Below, one piece after another: positions 1 to 8,418 of a DNA stretch of 64,000 bases. Where the stretch lies: positions 124,001-188,000 of the forward strand of contig CALHCF010000003.1 in NCBI GenBank assembly GCA_937930635.1. The letters run 5' to 3'. The position numbers were made by a program, and so were the translations under genes. Within the stretch, counting starts at the first letter, position 1. Every line of letters begins with the position of its first letter. The notes beneath the pieces are model-generated. The model was not told where the DNA came from. It did not search any database and worked only from the letters and a program-made list of their open reading frames with translations. This stretch comes from an uncultured Rhizobiaceae group bacterium. GTDB taxonomy: Bacteria > Pseudomonadota > Alphaproteobacteria > Rhizobiales > Rhizobiaceae.

Positions 1-9
1 CGGCTCGCC

Positions 10-447
10 ATGAAGAATACCGCCCTTGCATTTCTTCTGTTCGCCCTTCTGTCTGTGTTGGCAGCCGTGCCTGCATTTCAATACCTGCCTTCGGTGGTGC
101 AGGATTTCTCGGTTGACAACACCAGGCTGAAGCCGGCCCCGGAATATGAACTCGACGCGCATACGCAATGCAGGTCCTGGCTTGATCTGATGCTGGCTTG
201 CAGCTTTGCATTCACGCGCAAATCCGACGGTCAAAAACTCAACATGGATTATGTTATTTTTTGGGATTCCAGCTCAACCAGCACCGAGGCTCTAAAAACT
301 TCAGACGGTAGCTTCATCACCTCAAGCTATGGATTGAGACATGTGGAAAACCGGGCACTGGTCATGATGCTCGCGGTTGGCCTGCCGCTCATTTTGGGAG
401 CTGGGCTGCTATCTTTGTCTATGCGCCGCAAAAAGAGAAACGCTTAG
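10..447 (+). CDS. Hypothetical membrane-anchored protein
   Basis: I do not recognise the family. The 145-residue product has an N-terminal hydrophobic stretch (about residues 5-25, signal peptide or anchor), a central soluble part of about 90 residues with two cysteines (near 54 and 64), and a second hydrophobic segment (about 115-137) followed by a basic tail ending RRKKRNA. This suggests an extracytoplasmic domain held by two membrane segments with a cytoplasmic basic end. Only nine bases precede the ATG, and they are in frame without a stop, so the true start could lie outside the window. It converges on livF with a three-base gap. Confidence 0.55.
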   Translation: MKNTALAFLLFALLSVLAAVPAFQYLPSVVQDFSVDNTRLKPAPEYELDAHTQCRSWLDLMLACSFAFTRKSDGQKLNMDYVIFWDSSSTSTEALKTSDGSFITSSYGLRHVENRALVMMLAVGLPLILGAGLLSLSMRRKKRNA

Positions 448-450
448 GGG

Positions 451-1284
451 TCAGGCCAACCAACGCTTGCGACGCTTGTAGTGTTTCACATTCTTAAAGC
501 TCTTGCGCCCCTCACCGCCAACACCAAGGTAGAATTCTTTCACGTCTTCGTTTTCACGCAACGCTGCACCCTCACCGTCCAGAACCACGCGCCCCGACTC
601 CAAAATGTATCCATAGGTTGCGTAGCGCAGGGCGATATTCGTGTTCTGCTCGGCAAGAAGGAAGGACACCCCTTCTGCGCTGTTGAGCTGTTTCACAATC
701 TCAAAAATCTCTTCCACAAGTTGTGGCGCAAGCCCCATGCTTGGTTCATCAAGCAAGATCATTTCCGGTTTGGACATAAGAGCCCGACCAATCGCACACA
801 TCTGCTGTTCACCACCGGATGTGTAACCGGCCAAAGAAGATTTACGCTCGCGCAAACGCGGAAAATAGTTATATACGAGCTCAAGGTCATGACGAATAGC
901 GCTGGCTCCATCCTTGCGGGTAAAGGCGCCGGTCAAGAGGTTTTCTTCCACGGTCAGATGACCAAAACAATGACGTCCTTCCATCACCTGAATACAGCCG
1001 CGCCGTACCAGATCATTGGGAGACAGTGACTGAATTTCTTCGCCCTTGAAACGGATATCACCCTTTGTCACCTCGCCACGTTCAGCGTGCAGCAGGTTTG
1101 AGATGGCCTTCAAAGTTGTGGTCTTTCCCGCACCGTTGGCCCCCAGAATGGCCACAATGCCACCCCGCGGCACGGCAAGTGACACCCCTTTCAAAACGAG
1201 GATCACGTGATCGTAGATCACCTCGATATTGTTGACTTCCAAAATGGTTTCGGCAGCGTCGGTCACAGCAGCGGCGTCAGTCAT
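451..1284 (-). CDS. livF: Branched-chain amino acid-type ABC transporter ATPase LivF
   Basis: This is a cytoplasmic ATPase subunit that powers import of branched-chain or related amino/organic acids. The 277 residues carry Walker A (GANGAGKTT, about 48-56), the signature TSGGEQQM (about 155-162) and Walker B (ILLDEP, about 176-181). The length and the 'LAEQN' switch region fit LivF rather than LivG. It is the last gene of the liv-type block and lies after the binding protein, separated from it by a terminator-like hairpin, so it may be expressed at a lower level than that gene. About 15 extra N-terminal residues rich in Ala/Asp precede the usual family start. The actual substrate cannot be told from the sequence. 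Confidence 0.9.
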   Translation of the reverse strand: MTDAAAVTDAAETILEVNNIEVIYDHVILVLKGVSLAVPRGGIVAILGANGAGKTTTLKAISNLLHAERGEVTKGDIRFKGEEIQSLSPNDLVRRGCIQVMEGRHCFGHLTVEENLLTGAFTRKDGASAIRHDLELVYNYFPRLRERKSSLAGYTSGGEQQMCAIGRALMSKPEMILLDEPSMGLAPQLVEEIFEIVKQLNSAEGVSFLLAEQNTNIALRYATYGYILESGRVVLDGEGAALRENEDVKEFYLGVGGEGRKSFKNVKHYKRRKRWLA

Positions 1285-1323
1285 ATATCAATCAACACTT
1301 ATCTGATGGAGGGTCAAAAAAGA

Positions 1324-1348
1324 GTGGGCCGGAGCAATACCGGCCCAC
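1324..1348 (-). terminator. Rho-independent terminator-like hairpin after the binding-protein gene
   Basis: The arms GTGGGCCGG (1324-1332) and CCGGCCCAC (1340-1348) are perfect 9-bp complements around a 7-nt loop. Read on the minus strand, the stem is followed almost at once by six T residues (1314-1321 region). It sits between the binding-protein stop and livF, so it probably ends part of the transcripts and protects the 3' end of the abundant binding-protein mRNA. Confidence 0.7.
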
Positions 1349-1367
1349 CAGTATAGTCTGTTTTCGA

Positions 1368-2678
1368 TTATCCGCAGGTCTGGCCTTTCCAGTCCGGCTT
1401 GTCGGAAACATATTTTGCGGCTGCGTCCTCAAGAAGCGGACGGACGACATCATTCATCGGCTCAATCAGATCGGTCGTCCGTTTCCAGTCGTTGCCGTCC
1501 CACTGCTGGATGAAGACGGAACCGCCACCTTCATGATCCGCACAGTCGCCTTTGACCGCACCAGTGAAGCCCTCAAGACCAAGCTCTTTCAGGCGCGCAT
1601 TGGAAAGGTCGAATTTCTCCAGACCAAGACGCATGTCCTCGCCGGTTATGGCTTTCTTGCCTGTGGCCTTTTGGGCGGCCGCAATGGCTTCAGCAACAAT
1701 CACCGCATTGAACAGGCCGCGGTTGTAGAGCACGTCTCCAACCTTGTCCTTATCCGATTTGGAATTCCCTTTATCGACAACATGTTTGATTACGTCCTGC
1801 AAAGCAGGGTAATCCGTGCCGATACCGGAGAAGTTGGCTGCCAGGTAGCCTTTGCCGTCTGCACCAACCGGATCCAGATCCGCATGGGCACCTGACCACC
1901 AGTTGCCGATGAACTTATCAAGCGGGAAGCGAATTTTCTTGGCTTCCTTGACAGCGGTGGCGTTCATCGCACCCCAGCCCCACATAATCATCCAATCAGG
2001 ACGTTCCTTGCGCACGTTCAGCCACTGCGAACCCTGGTTCTGCATGTCTTTACCTGCAACAGGGAAGCCGACCCACTCAAAGCCGAGTTTCGGGCCAAGC
2101 TGCTCCAGAAGCGGAATAGGCTCGCGACCATAGCCTGCATCAAGATAGATGAACCCAATCTTCTTACCTTTGAGGCCACCATTGGCGTCGATATATTTCA
2201 GGATCGACGACATCTGGCTCCAGTAGCCGGTGGGATAGGTGAACGTGTAGGGGAATTTCTCGCCAATACCGGCAGCCGACAGACCATAGCCCATGGACAG
2301 AACCGGAATTTTGTCTACCGGCGCTTTAGGGATAAGTTGCAGCGTAATACCGGTTGAAAGCGGGTTGTAGACCAGCGCGCCATTGCCTTTGGTGGCTTCG
2401 TAGCACTCAACGCCTTTCTGCGCGTTATAGCCGGTTTCACATTCCTCAACCTTGATTTTGATACCACCGATACCACCATCACGCTCGTTCAACATATTGA
2501 GGTAGTCGGCAAAACCGTTTGCAAATGGGATGCCGCCACCGGCAAATGGCCCTGTGCGATAGCTCAGCGATGGAATGTAAAGCTCGCCTTCATGGCCATC
2601 AGCAAGCGCCGCAGGAATGGTACCTGCAGCCAATACCGCCGAAGCGGCAACGCCCAATAGGATGGATTTGAGTTTCAT
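1368..2678 (-). CDS. Liv-type ABC transporter periplasmic binding protein
   Basis: This is the extracytoplasmic ligand-binding component of the adjacent permease. The ATG at 2678 is chosen because a strong Shine-Dalgarno (TGGAGGAAAAA) precedes it and it opens a classic signal peptide (MKLKSILLGVAASAVLAAG, cleavage near ALADG, about residue 26). A longer reading to 2744 adds residues that do not look like a leader. The mature protein is a type I periplasmic fold (Peripla_BP_6 family), 436 residues in all, rather longer than E. coli LivK. Similar proteins occur beside acyl-CoA synthetases and are often annotated as transporters of branched-chain or aromatic acids. The ligand is unknown. A hairpin lies on each side of the gene. 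Confidence 0.88.
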   Translation of the reverse strand: MKLKSILLGVAASAVLAAGTIPAALADGHEGELYIPSLSYRTGPFAGGGIPFANGFADYLNMLNERDGGIGGIKIKVEECETGYNAQKGVECYEATKGNGALVYNPLSTGITLQLIPKAPVDKIPVLSMGYGLSAAGIGEKFPYTFTYPTGYWSQMSSILKYIDANGGLKGKKIGFIYLDAGYGREPIPLLEQLGPKLGFEWVGFPVAGKDMQNQGSQWLNVRKERPDWMIMWGWGAMNATAVKEAKKIRFPLDKFIGNWWSGAHADLDPVGADGKGYLAANFSGIGTDYPALQDVIKHVVDKGNSKSDKDKVGDVLYNRGLFNAVIVAEAIAAAQKATGKKAITGEDMRLGLEKFDLSNARLKELGLEGFTGAVKGDCADHEGGGSVFIQQWDGNDWKRTTDLIEPMNDVVRPLLEDAAAKYVSDKPDWKGQTCG

Positions 2679-2767
2679 GTTTTTCCTCCAGTTTTGGCAC
2701 CTCGCGGCACCGAATTGAAACCGAATTTTCTTCGTCAGGAACACGGTTTCGTGCTGTTCCCTCCCTG

Positions 2768-2791
2768 GCCTTTCTGTGGTTGCAGAAAGGC
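2768..2791 (-). other. Stem-loop between livM and the binding-protein gene
   Basis: GCCTTTCTG (2768-2776) and CAGAAAGGC (2783-2791) form a perfect 9-bp stem with a 6-nt loop just after the livM stop codon. No T-run follows on the minus strand, so it is more likely an mRNA processing or stability element than a full terminator. A separate promoter for the binding-protein gene could lie in the roughly 90 bases after it. Confidence 0.5.
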
Positions 2792-2798
2792 AAATATA

Positions 2799-3878
2799 TC
2801 AGCCGTACGGAAACGGCCAGTTGCGCAGTTTTTCTTTCCCGATCTGCCACAATCGGGCAAGCCCGTGCGGCTCCATGATCAGGAACACAATGATAAGTGT
2901 TCCGATAATCAACTGGGTGAAATGTTCCACGGTGGACGCACCAATATCAATCCCCATCGCCACAGGAAAAGCACGAATGAGAATTGGCAAAATGAATATG
3001 AACGCCGCCCCCATAAAGCACCCGATCAGCGACCCCATGCCACCAATGATGATCATGAATAGAACCTGGAAAGAGATGTTGATGTTAAAGCTCTCAACTT
3101 CTGCCGACCCCAGCCACAAGAACACCATCATCGCGCCAGACACGCCGCAGTAATATGACGACATCGCAAAGGCTGAAAGTTTCGCGTTAAGCGGTTTGAT
3201 GCCCATCAGTTCAGCAGCAATATCCATATCCCGGATCATCATCCACGACCGTCCGATACGACCACGAATAACATTGGACGCAACCCATGTCAGAACGACC
3301 ACAATCGATAGCACAATCAGATAGATATGAATCGGATTGCCAGAAGCCGGATCAATCGGATAGCCAAACAGTGTCGGCGAGGTCGCATCAATCGCGCCAG
3401 AGTCATTGTAGTTGTAGAGCCACGGTATTCGGATAAAAGCCCATTCGAGAAAGAACTGCGCCGCCAGTGTCGTGATGGCCAGATAGAGGCCTTTAATGCG
3501 CAAACTGGGCAACCCGAAGATAATGCCGACACCCGCCGCAAAAAACCCGGACAGCAAGATATGAATGATGATGTTGACTTCGGGAAAGAAGGTAAAAAGC
3601 TTGTAGCAGGAATAAGCTCCCACCCCCATAAAAGCTCCCGTACCAAGCGAAAGCTGACCACAATAGCCGGTTAGAATGTTCAATCCGATAGCGGCAAGCG
3701 ACAGGATCAGAAACGGGATCATCATCGACTTGATGAAAAAATCGCCCCCAACCAAAGGTATCACCACAAAGGCGACAACGAGGATAAGGCCAAGACCGAT
3801 ACGGTCTTGAAGAATGGGAAAGATCGCCTGATCAGCCCGGTAATTGGTTTTGAACTGCCCAGCCTCACGGTAAAACAT
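2799..3878 (-). CDS. livM: Liv-type ABC transporter permease LivM
   Basis: This is the second inner-membrane permease of the Liv-type importer, 359 residues with about nine or ten hydrophobic segments. It has the LivM-typical central stretch GLPSLRIKGLYLAITTLA and the cytoplasmic coupling region RDMDIAAELMGI. The N-terminal 30 residues are soluble, as is usual for LivM. The ATG overlaps the TGA of the upstream DUF1801 gene by one base (TGATG), so translation is probably coupled. It pairs with LivH (4351-5310). Confidence 0.92.
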   Translation of the reverse strand: MFYREAGQFKTNYRADQAIFPILQDRIGLGLILVVAFVVIPLVGGDFFIKSMMIPFLILSLAAIGLNILTGYCGQLSLGTGAFMGVGAYSCYKLFTFFPEVNIIIHILLSGFFAAGVGIIFGLPSLRIKGLYLAITTLAAQFFLEWAFIRIPWLYNYNDSGAIDATSPTLFGYPIDPASGNPIHIYLIVLSIVVVLTWVASNVIRGRIGRSWMMIRDMDIAAELMGIKPLNAKLSAFAMSSYYCGVSGAMMVFLWLGSAEVESFNINISFQVLFMIIIGGMGSLIGCFMGAAFIFILPILIRAFPVAMGIDIGASTVEHFTQLIIGTLIIVFLIMEPHGLARLWQIGKEKLRNWPFPYG

Positions 3879-4354
3879 CAGGCTGTTTCCTTCTTCTTTT
3901 TGCGTGGCTTTTTTGAAGCCTTTGTCCGTTTCGCAGGCGAAGGCTTGGTGGGCACAGCCAGACCAGTTCTGCGTTCTTCAATGGCAAGATGAACCAGTTG
4001 CGCAACCTTGGCGCTCTTGGCAGTTACGGTATCGCTGATCTTAACGTGCCGAAGTTTCTTGCCCTTGCCCTCAAGCATGCCATTGGGGTCCTCAAGCATT
4101 GCACCCCACCAAAACCCCACACTCAGATGCCCACGCTGGGGAGCCAGATAACAATAGCCCTCGCTCAACTTCTTCTCGCCAAACCCATAAGCCACCGTTT
4201 TGTCTTTGTTGCGCGGCACTTCCACCGCATCGGGATGAAGGCCAATGACCAATGCCCGTATATGTTCAGCTATCTCTTTTACATCCTTAGAGCGGCGCCC
4301 AAAAACACCACTCCATGTCCCGTGTTTGGCAACTGTTTCAACCATAGCGATCAC
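3878..4354 (-). CDS. DUF1801 (YdhG-like) protein inserted in the liv operon
   Basis: This is a small soluble protein of 158 residues. The middle matches the DUF1801 pattern: HPDAVE near 40, a Tyr/Lys-rich stretch, then HLSVGFWWGAMLEDP and GMLEG-GKKLRH. The last 30 residues are a Lys/Ala/Pro-rich tail resembling nucleic-acid-binding tails. No enzymatic role is established for the family. It starts with GTG at 4354, overlapping the livH stop by four bases (GTGA), or with ATG at 4345, and its stop overlaps the livM start. It is therefore cotranscribed with the permeases although it is not a transporter part. Function unknown. Confidence 0.75.
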   Translation of the reverse strand: MIAMVETVAKHGTWSGVFGRRSKDVKEIAEHIRALVIGLHPDAVEVPRNKDKTVAYGFGEKKLSEGYCYLAPQRGHLSVGFWWGAMLEDPNGMLEGKGKKLRHVKISDTVTAKSAKVAQLVHLAIEERRTGLAVPTKPSPAKRTKASKKPRKKKKETA

Positions 4355-5310
4355 ACTCGCTCAATAATCTTTTCACCGAACAGCCCCTGAGGTCTGAACA
4401 GCAGGAAGATGAGAGCCAGCACATAGGCGAACCAGGCTTCAACACCGCCGCCAAACAGGCCACCCCAATAGACTTCGAAAACCTTCTCTCCGATACCGAT
4501 GATCAACCCGCCGACAATGGCACCAGGAATGGATGTAAACCCGCCCAGAATGAGAACAGCGAGAGCCTTGAGTGCAATCACCTCCAATGCAAAGGAAACG
4601 TCTGATCGCGCACCCCACATTATACCGGTAACCAGCGCCACAATGCCTGCGGCAAACCAGACAATAGCCCAAATCTGGTTCAGCGAAATGCCCACTGAAA
4701 GTGCAGCCTGGTGATCATCTGCCACCGCACGAAGCGCGCGCCCGATACGGGTTTTGGAGAAAAATACAGCCAAACCAATCACCATGATGGTTGCTATGAC
4801 GACCGCCGCGATATCCAGGTGTTGAAACGAAACCCGTCCTCCAAAAACCTCCCAATCGCTAACCCCTGTCGGCAAACCCAGCTCAGTCGTGATCATCGAT
4901 TTCGGCTCACCACCAAAAATACTTTCCCCGGCCCCTTTGAGGAATAGGGTAAGTCCGATGGTTGCCATCAGCAAAATTGCATCATTTTGTCCCACCAGGG
5001 GGCGCAGAACAAAACGCTCAACCCCGATGGCCAGCAACGCCATGACCCCCAGCGTCAACAGGAGCGCAAGCCAGGCCGGAATCCCAAGAGCATACAGGCC
5101 CACCAGCGTAAGCGCTGCAAACACAACCATGATGCCTTGCGCAAAATTGAAGACCCCTGACGCTTTGTAAATCAAGACAAAGCCCAGGGCGATCAATGCG
5201 TATAAAACACCAGAAACAAAGCCTTCCCAGATCGTCTGAATCAACAGATCAGGGATATCAAACATCAACCCAAACGGTGATACGAAGATTTCGTTCAGTA
5301 AATCCATCAC
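4351..5310 (-). CDS. livH: Liv-type ABC transporter permease LivH
   Basis: This is an inner-membrane permease of 319 residues with about eight hydrophobic helices. Family marks include GVLYALIALGFVLIYKASGVFNFAQG near residues 35-60, typical of LivH, and the coupling-loop motif RALRAVADDHQAALSVGI. The N-terminal 25 residues are an extension, seen in this alphaproteobacterial subgroup, that may reach the periplasm. The stop overlaps the DUF1801 start by four bases. A 51-residue membrane gene lies just upstream, four bases away. With LivM it forms the translocation path. Confidence 0.92.
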   Translation of the reverse strand: MMDLLNEIFVSPFGLMFDIPDLLIQTIWEGFVSGVLYALIALGFVLIYKASGVFNFAQGIMVVFAALTLVGLYALGIPAWLALLLTLGVMALLAIGVERFVLRPLVGQNDAILLMATIGLTLFLKGAGESIFGGEPKSMITTELGLPTGVSDWEVFGGRVSFQHLDIAAVVIATIMVIGLAVFFSKTRIGRALRAVADDHQAALSVGISLNQIWAIVWFAAGIVALVTGIMWGARSDVSFALEVIALKALAVLILGGFTSIPGAIVGGLIIGIGEKVFEVYWGGLFGGGVEAWFAYVLALIFLLFRPQGLFGEKIIERV

Positions 5311-5314
5311 GTTC

Positions 5315-5470
5315 TCACTCGATCAACTGCGGGAACAAACCGGCGAGGCCCAGGGCGATCATAACTACCGCTATTGCCCAACGCAGCCATTTCGGCACCA
5401 TGATCAAAGCAATGCCCGCTGTCAGCAGAAATATCGAAACAGCCTTTGGATAGGCAGCCAACAAGTCCAT
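5315..5470 (-). CDS. Small membrane protein (51 aa) between livG and livH
   Basis: This is a short gene of 51 codons plus stop, reading MDLLAAYPKAVSIFLLTAG at its start and ending GLFPQLIE. Two hydrophobic segments (about 10-25 and 31-46) flank the polar turn VPKWLRW, so it should form a helical hairpin in the inner membrane. A good Shine-Dalgarno (GGGAG) lies seven bases before the ATG. It starts 12 bases after livG ends and stops four bases before livH, filling the gap exactly, which supports it being real. It could be an accessory or assembly peptide of the permease. I know no named family for it. Confidence 0.65.
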   Translation of the reverse strand: MDLLAAYPKAVSIFLLTAGIALIMVPKWLRWAIAVVMIALGLAGLFPQLIE

Positions 5471-5482
5471 CCTGGTCTCCCA

Positions 5483-6301
5483 TTAATGCGGCACCCCCAA
5501 ATAGGCATCAATAACATCCTGATTGGACTGAACTTCCTCAGGCATCCCATCAGCGATCTTTTTACCGTAATCCAGAACAACAACACGATCAGCCAAATCC
5601 ATCACCACGCCCATATCATGTTCAATGAGCGCGATTGTGGTACCAAACTGCTGGTTCACATCGATAATGAACCGGCTCATATCTTCCTTCTCTTCCAGAT
5701 TCATCCCTGCCATGGGTTCGTCCAGAAGAAGCAGGTCAGGTTCCAGAGCAAGCGCCCGGCCCAATTCAACACGTTTCTGCAAACCGTAGGGCAGCTTGCC
5801 AACAGGCTGCCGACGAATATGCGCGATCTCCAGAAAATCGATGATCTCTTCAACCCGCCTGCGGTGCTCAATTTCCTCGTCCCGGGCAGGGCCGTAATAG
5901 AACATCTGCGCCAAAAAACTCTGACGCATTTTCAATGAGCGCCCCGACATTATGTTGTCGAGCGTCGACATACCGTGGAACAACGCAACATTTTGGAAAG
6001 TGCGCGCAATGCCGGAAGCTGCTGCCTCATAAGGTTTCATTTTGCTGCGCTTCTCTCCGCGAAAGGCTATTGTCCCCTCCTGCGGATGATAAAACCCGTT
6101 GATCACATTCAGCATGGAGGTCTTGCCAGCACCATTGGGCCCGATGATCGCCCGCACCTCACCTTTGAGGATGTCGAAGGAAACATCCTCAATCGCGGTC
6201 ACACCTCCAAAGCGCAACGTGACATTGTCAACGCGAAGAAGTTCAGAACCGGCTGCCAGAACATCGCCCGACGTATGGAGTGCGGAATCATGAGCATTCA
6301 T
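5483..6301 (-). CDS. livG: Branched-chain amino acid-type ABC transporter ATPase LivG
   Basis: This is the second ATPase of the Liv-type importer, 272 residues. Walker A is GPNGAGKTS (about 54-62). The signature is the LivG-style LPYGLQKRVELGRAL rather than LSGGQ, followed by Walker B LLLLDEP. The switch histidine is in LIEHDMG. A 15-residue N-terminal extension precedes the usual start. Its ATG overlaps the stop of the acyl-CoA synthetase by four bases (ATGA), so transporter and ligase are expressed together. It works with LivF on the LivHM permease. Confidence 0.92.
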   Translation of the reverse strand: MNAHDSALHTSGDVLAAGSELLRVDNVTLRFGGVTAIEDVSFDILKGEVRAIIGPNGAGKTSMLNVINGFYHPQEGTIAFRGEKRSKMKPYEAAASGIARTFQNVALFHGMSTLDNIMSGRSLKMRQSFLAQMFYYGPARDEEIEHRRRVEEIIDFLEIAHIRRQPVGKLPYGLQKRVELGRALALEPDLLLLDEPMAGMNLEEKEDMSRFIIDVNQQFGTTIALIEHDMGVVMDLADRVVVLDYGKKIADGMPEEVQSNQDVIDAYLGVPH

Positions 6302-8268
6302 TCCGCTGCCTCCTTTAAGGCATCATCGGCGTAGACCTTCGCGTCCTCAATCTTCACGGTGGCCGAAATACTGCCTTTACGGCCATCTTCGAACACCACT
6401 TCGGTTTCAACGTATTTCTCCGTCGATCCATCATACAAAGCATCAATAAGCGGATCATAACGTTCGTTGATCAGCGACCGTCGCACTTTCATTGTGCGGG
6501 TCAGTTCACCATCATCGGCATCAAGCTCTTTGTGCAGCACCAGAAAACGATGAATTTGCGCACCCGCAACCCGTTCCTCTGACGCAAGATCCTGGTTCAC
6601 CTGATCCACGTGATCGGCCATCATGGCGTAAACCTGGGGGTGGTTGGCCAGCTCCTGATACGACGCATAGGCAATGTTGTTGCGTTCTGCCCAGTTGGCG
6701 ACCGGCTGAAGGTCGATGTTCAGCATGACGGTGGTGTAATCTCTGCCATCACCTATCGCGACCGCTTCCTTGATGTTGGGGAAGAATTTCAGCTTGTTCT
6801 CGATATATTTGGGCGGGAACATCGAGCCGTTGTTCAATTTGCCAACATCCTTTGCCCTGTCGATGATCCGCAGATGACCGTTCTGATCCAGGAACCCGGC
6901 ATCACCGGTTTTCACCCAACCATCCTTTGTCTTGGTTTCGTCTGTGGCCTTTTTGTTCTTGTAATAGCCCATAAAAACACCCGGCGAACGGTAGAGAACT
7001 TCTCCGTTATCCGCGATATCAATCTCAACATCGGGCGAGGGTGTGCCAACGGTTTCAGCTGAAATTTCACCATCGGGTTGTGCGGTCACATAAACACTCG
7101 CCTCCGTCTGACCGTAGAGCTGCTTCAGATTCAGCCCAAGTGAACGGTAGAAACGGAATATCTCGGGGCCAATAGCTTCACCTGCCGTGTAACCCACTTT
7201 CATGCGCGTCATGCCAAGGCGGTTTTTCAGCGGTCCATAGACCAGGAAATCGCCAAGGCGGTAGAGGAGTCCGTCTTTGAGGGAAACACTTTCTTTGTTC
7301 AGAATTTTCTCGCCAACGCGATTGGCAACATCAAGAAAATACCGAAACATCTTCTGCTTCAGTGCGCTGGCATCCTCCATCCTAACGGTGATGTCGGTAA
7401 GCAGGCCTTCAAAAACCCGCGGCGGGGCAAAGAAATAGGTCGGTGCAATCTCGCGGCGATTCTCGGTCACGGTGTCCGGACTTTCTGGGCAGCAGACACA
7501 GTACCCGGCTGTCATGGACTGGCCATAGGAGAAGATGTGATCACCCACCCAAGCCAAGGGCAGATAAGCAATGATCTCATCATTCTCGTCAAATCCATCG
7601 AACTTGTTGGCATTCCTCGATGAGATCACCAGATTATCATAAGAGAGCATCACCCCTTTTGGTTTGCCGGTGGTCCCGGAAGTATAGAGCATGACCGACA
7701 GGTCTTCGCCCTTGCCTTTGTTGATCTCTTCAACCCACCCGGCACCAACCTGCTCATCCTGCGCCAGCATGTCCCTGCCGGTTTTCTGCAGCCCCTGCAT
7801 ATGGTGCAGGAAAGGCTCTTCATAATCTCCAAGCCCGCGCTCCCAATCATAAATGATGGTTTCCAGTTTGGGCAGGTCATCTTTGATGGAAAGCAGCTTG
7901 TCGACCTGTTCCTGGTCTTGCACGACAGCCAATCGCACCTCGGCATGTTGCAGCACATAGACCATTTCCTCAGCCACTGAGTCAGCATAGACCGGGATCG
8001 GCACCCCGCCCAGCGCCTGAACGGCTGCAAAGCTCCAGTAAAGCGCAGGACGATTGGAACCGACGACAGCAACTTTGTCACCGCGCTTCAATCCGATTTT
8101 TTGTAGACCAAGCGAATAGGCACGCACTTCTTCCAGCATCTGCGCCCAGGTCCAGGTCTGCCAAATCCCGAAATCCTTGTGACGCATAGCCGGACGGTCA
8201 CCAAATTTCTCGGCATTATGCAAAAGATATTTCGGGAATGTATCCAGCCCGTCTGACGATGCAGTCAT
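6298..8268 (-). CDS. AMP-forming long-chain-type acyl-CoA synthetase
   Basis: The product activates a carboxylic acid to its CoA thioester with ATP, through an acyl-adenylate. It has 656 residues, the ANL superfamily. The P-loop-like motif YTSGTTGKPKG is at about 195-205, a GYTAGEAIGPE/YGQTE region follows near 360-390, and the hinge motif is GWVKTGDAG...IIDRAKD. The length and layout match the long FadD/ACSBG-like group. It is joined by four-base overlap to livG and preceded three bases away by a 48-codon gene, so the acid imported by the Liv system is probably its substrate. The chain type (fatty, aromatic or branched) cannot be decided by eye. Confidence 0.88.
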   Translation of the reverse strand: MTASSDGLDTFPKYLLHNAEKFGDRPAMRHKDFGIWQTWTWAQMLEEVRAYSLGLQKIGLKRGDKVAVVGSNRPALYWSFAAVQALGGVPIPVYADSVAEEMVYVLQHAEVRLAVVQDQEQVDKLLSIKDDLPKLETIIYDWERGLGDYEEPFLHHMQGLQKTGRDMLAQDEQVGAGWVEEINKGKGEDLSVMLYTSGTTGKPKGVMLSYDNLVISSRNANKFDGFDENDEIIAYLPLAWVGDHIFSYGQSMTAGYCVCCPESPDTVTENRREIAPTYFFAPPRVFEGLLTDITVRMEDASALKQKMFRYFLDVANRVGEKILNKESVSLKDGLLYRLGDFLVYGPLKNRLGMTRMKVGYTAGEAIGPEIFRFYRSLGLNLKQLYGQTEASVYVTAQPDGEISAETVGTPSPDVEIDIADNGEVLYRSPGVFMGYYKNKKATDETKTKDGWVKTGDAGFLDQNGHLRIIDRAKDVGKLNNGSMFPPKYIENKLKFFPNIKEAVAIGDGRDYTTVMLNIDLQPVANWAERNNIAYASYQELANHPQVYAMMADHVDQVNQDLASEERVAGAQIHRFLVLHKELDADDGELTRTMKVRRSLINERYDPLIDALYDGSTEKYVETEVVFEDGRKGSISATVKIEDAKVYADDALKEAAE

Positions 8269-8271
8269 GGT

Positions 8272-8418
8272 TCAAACGTCCTCCCAAACGCTTTCAAGGA
8301 CGATGGCTCGCAGTTCCACCCCTTCGCCGTACTGATCTTTAAGGAAAGCTTCAGCCGAACCGACAGTGTTACCTAAAGAAACATCACGGGCAAGGCGTTG
8401 CCCACCACTTTCCAGCAT
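8272..8418 (-). CDS. Small uncharacterised protein (48 aa) between DUF2332 and ligase genes
   Basis: A 48-codon reading frame starts with ATG directly after the DUF2332 stop (TGAATG junction) and ends three bases before the acyl-CoA synthetase ATG. The product is soluble and mildly acidic, beginning MLESGGQRLARDVSLGN and ending LESVWEDV. No motif is recognised. The tight fit on both sides argues for a real coupled gene, or for a short translated bridge that carries ribosomes from one gene to the next. It could also be a chance frame, since no Shine-Dalgarno separate from the DUF2332 end is obvious. Confidence 0.45.
   Translation of the reverse strand: MLESGGQRLARDVSLGNTVGSAEAFLKDQYGEGVELRAIVLESVWEDV

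Noticed and set aside
2679-2744. A 22-residue N-terminal extension of the Liv-type binding protein
   Set aside because: The ATG at 2678 has a strong ribosome site and opens a normal signal peptide; the extension does not.
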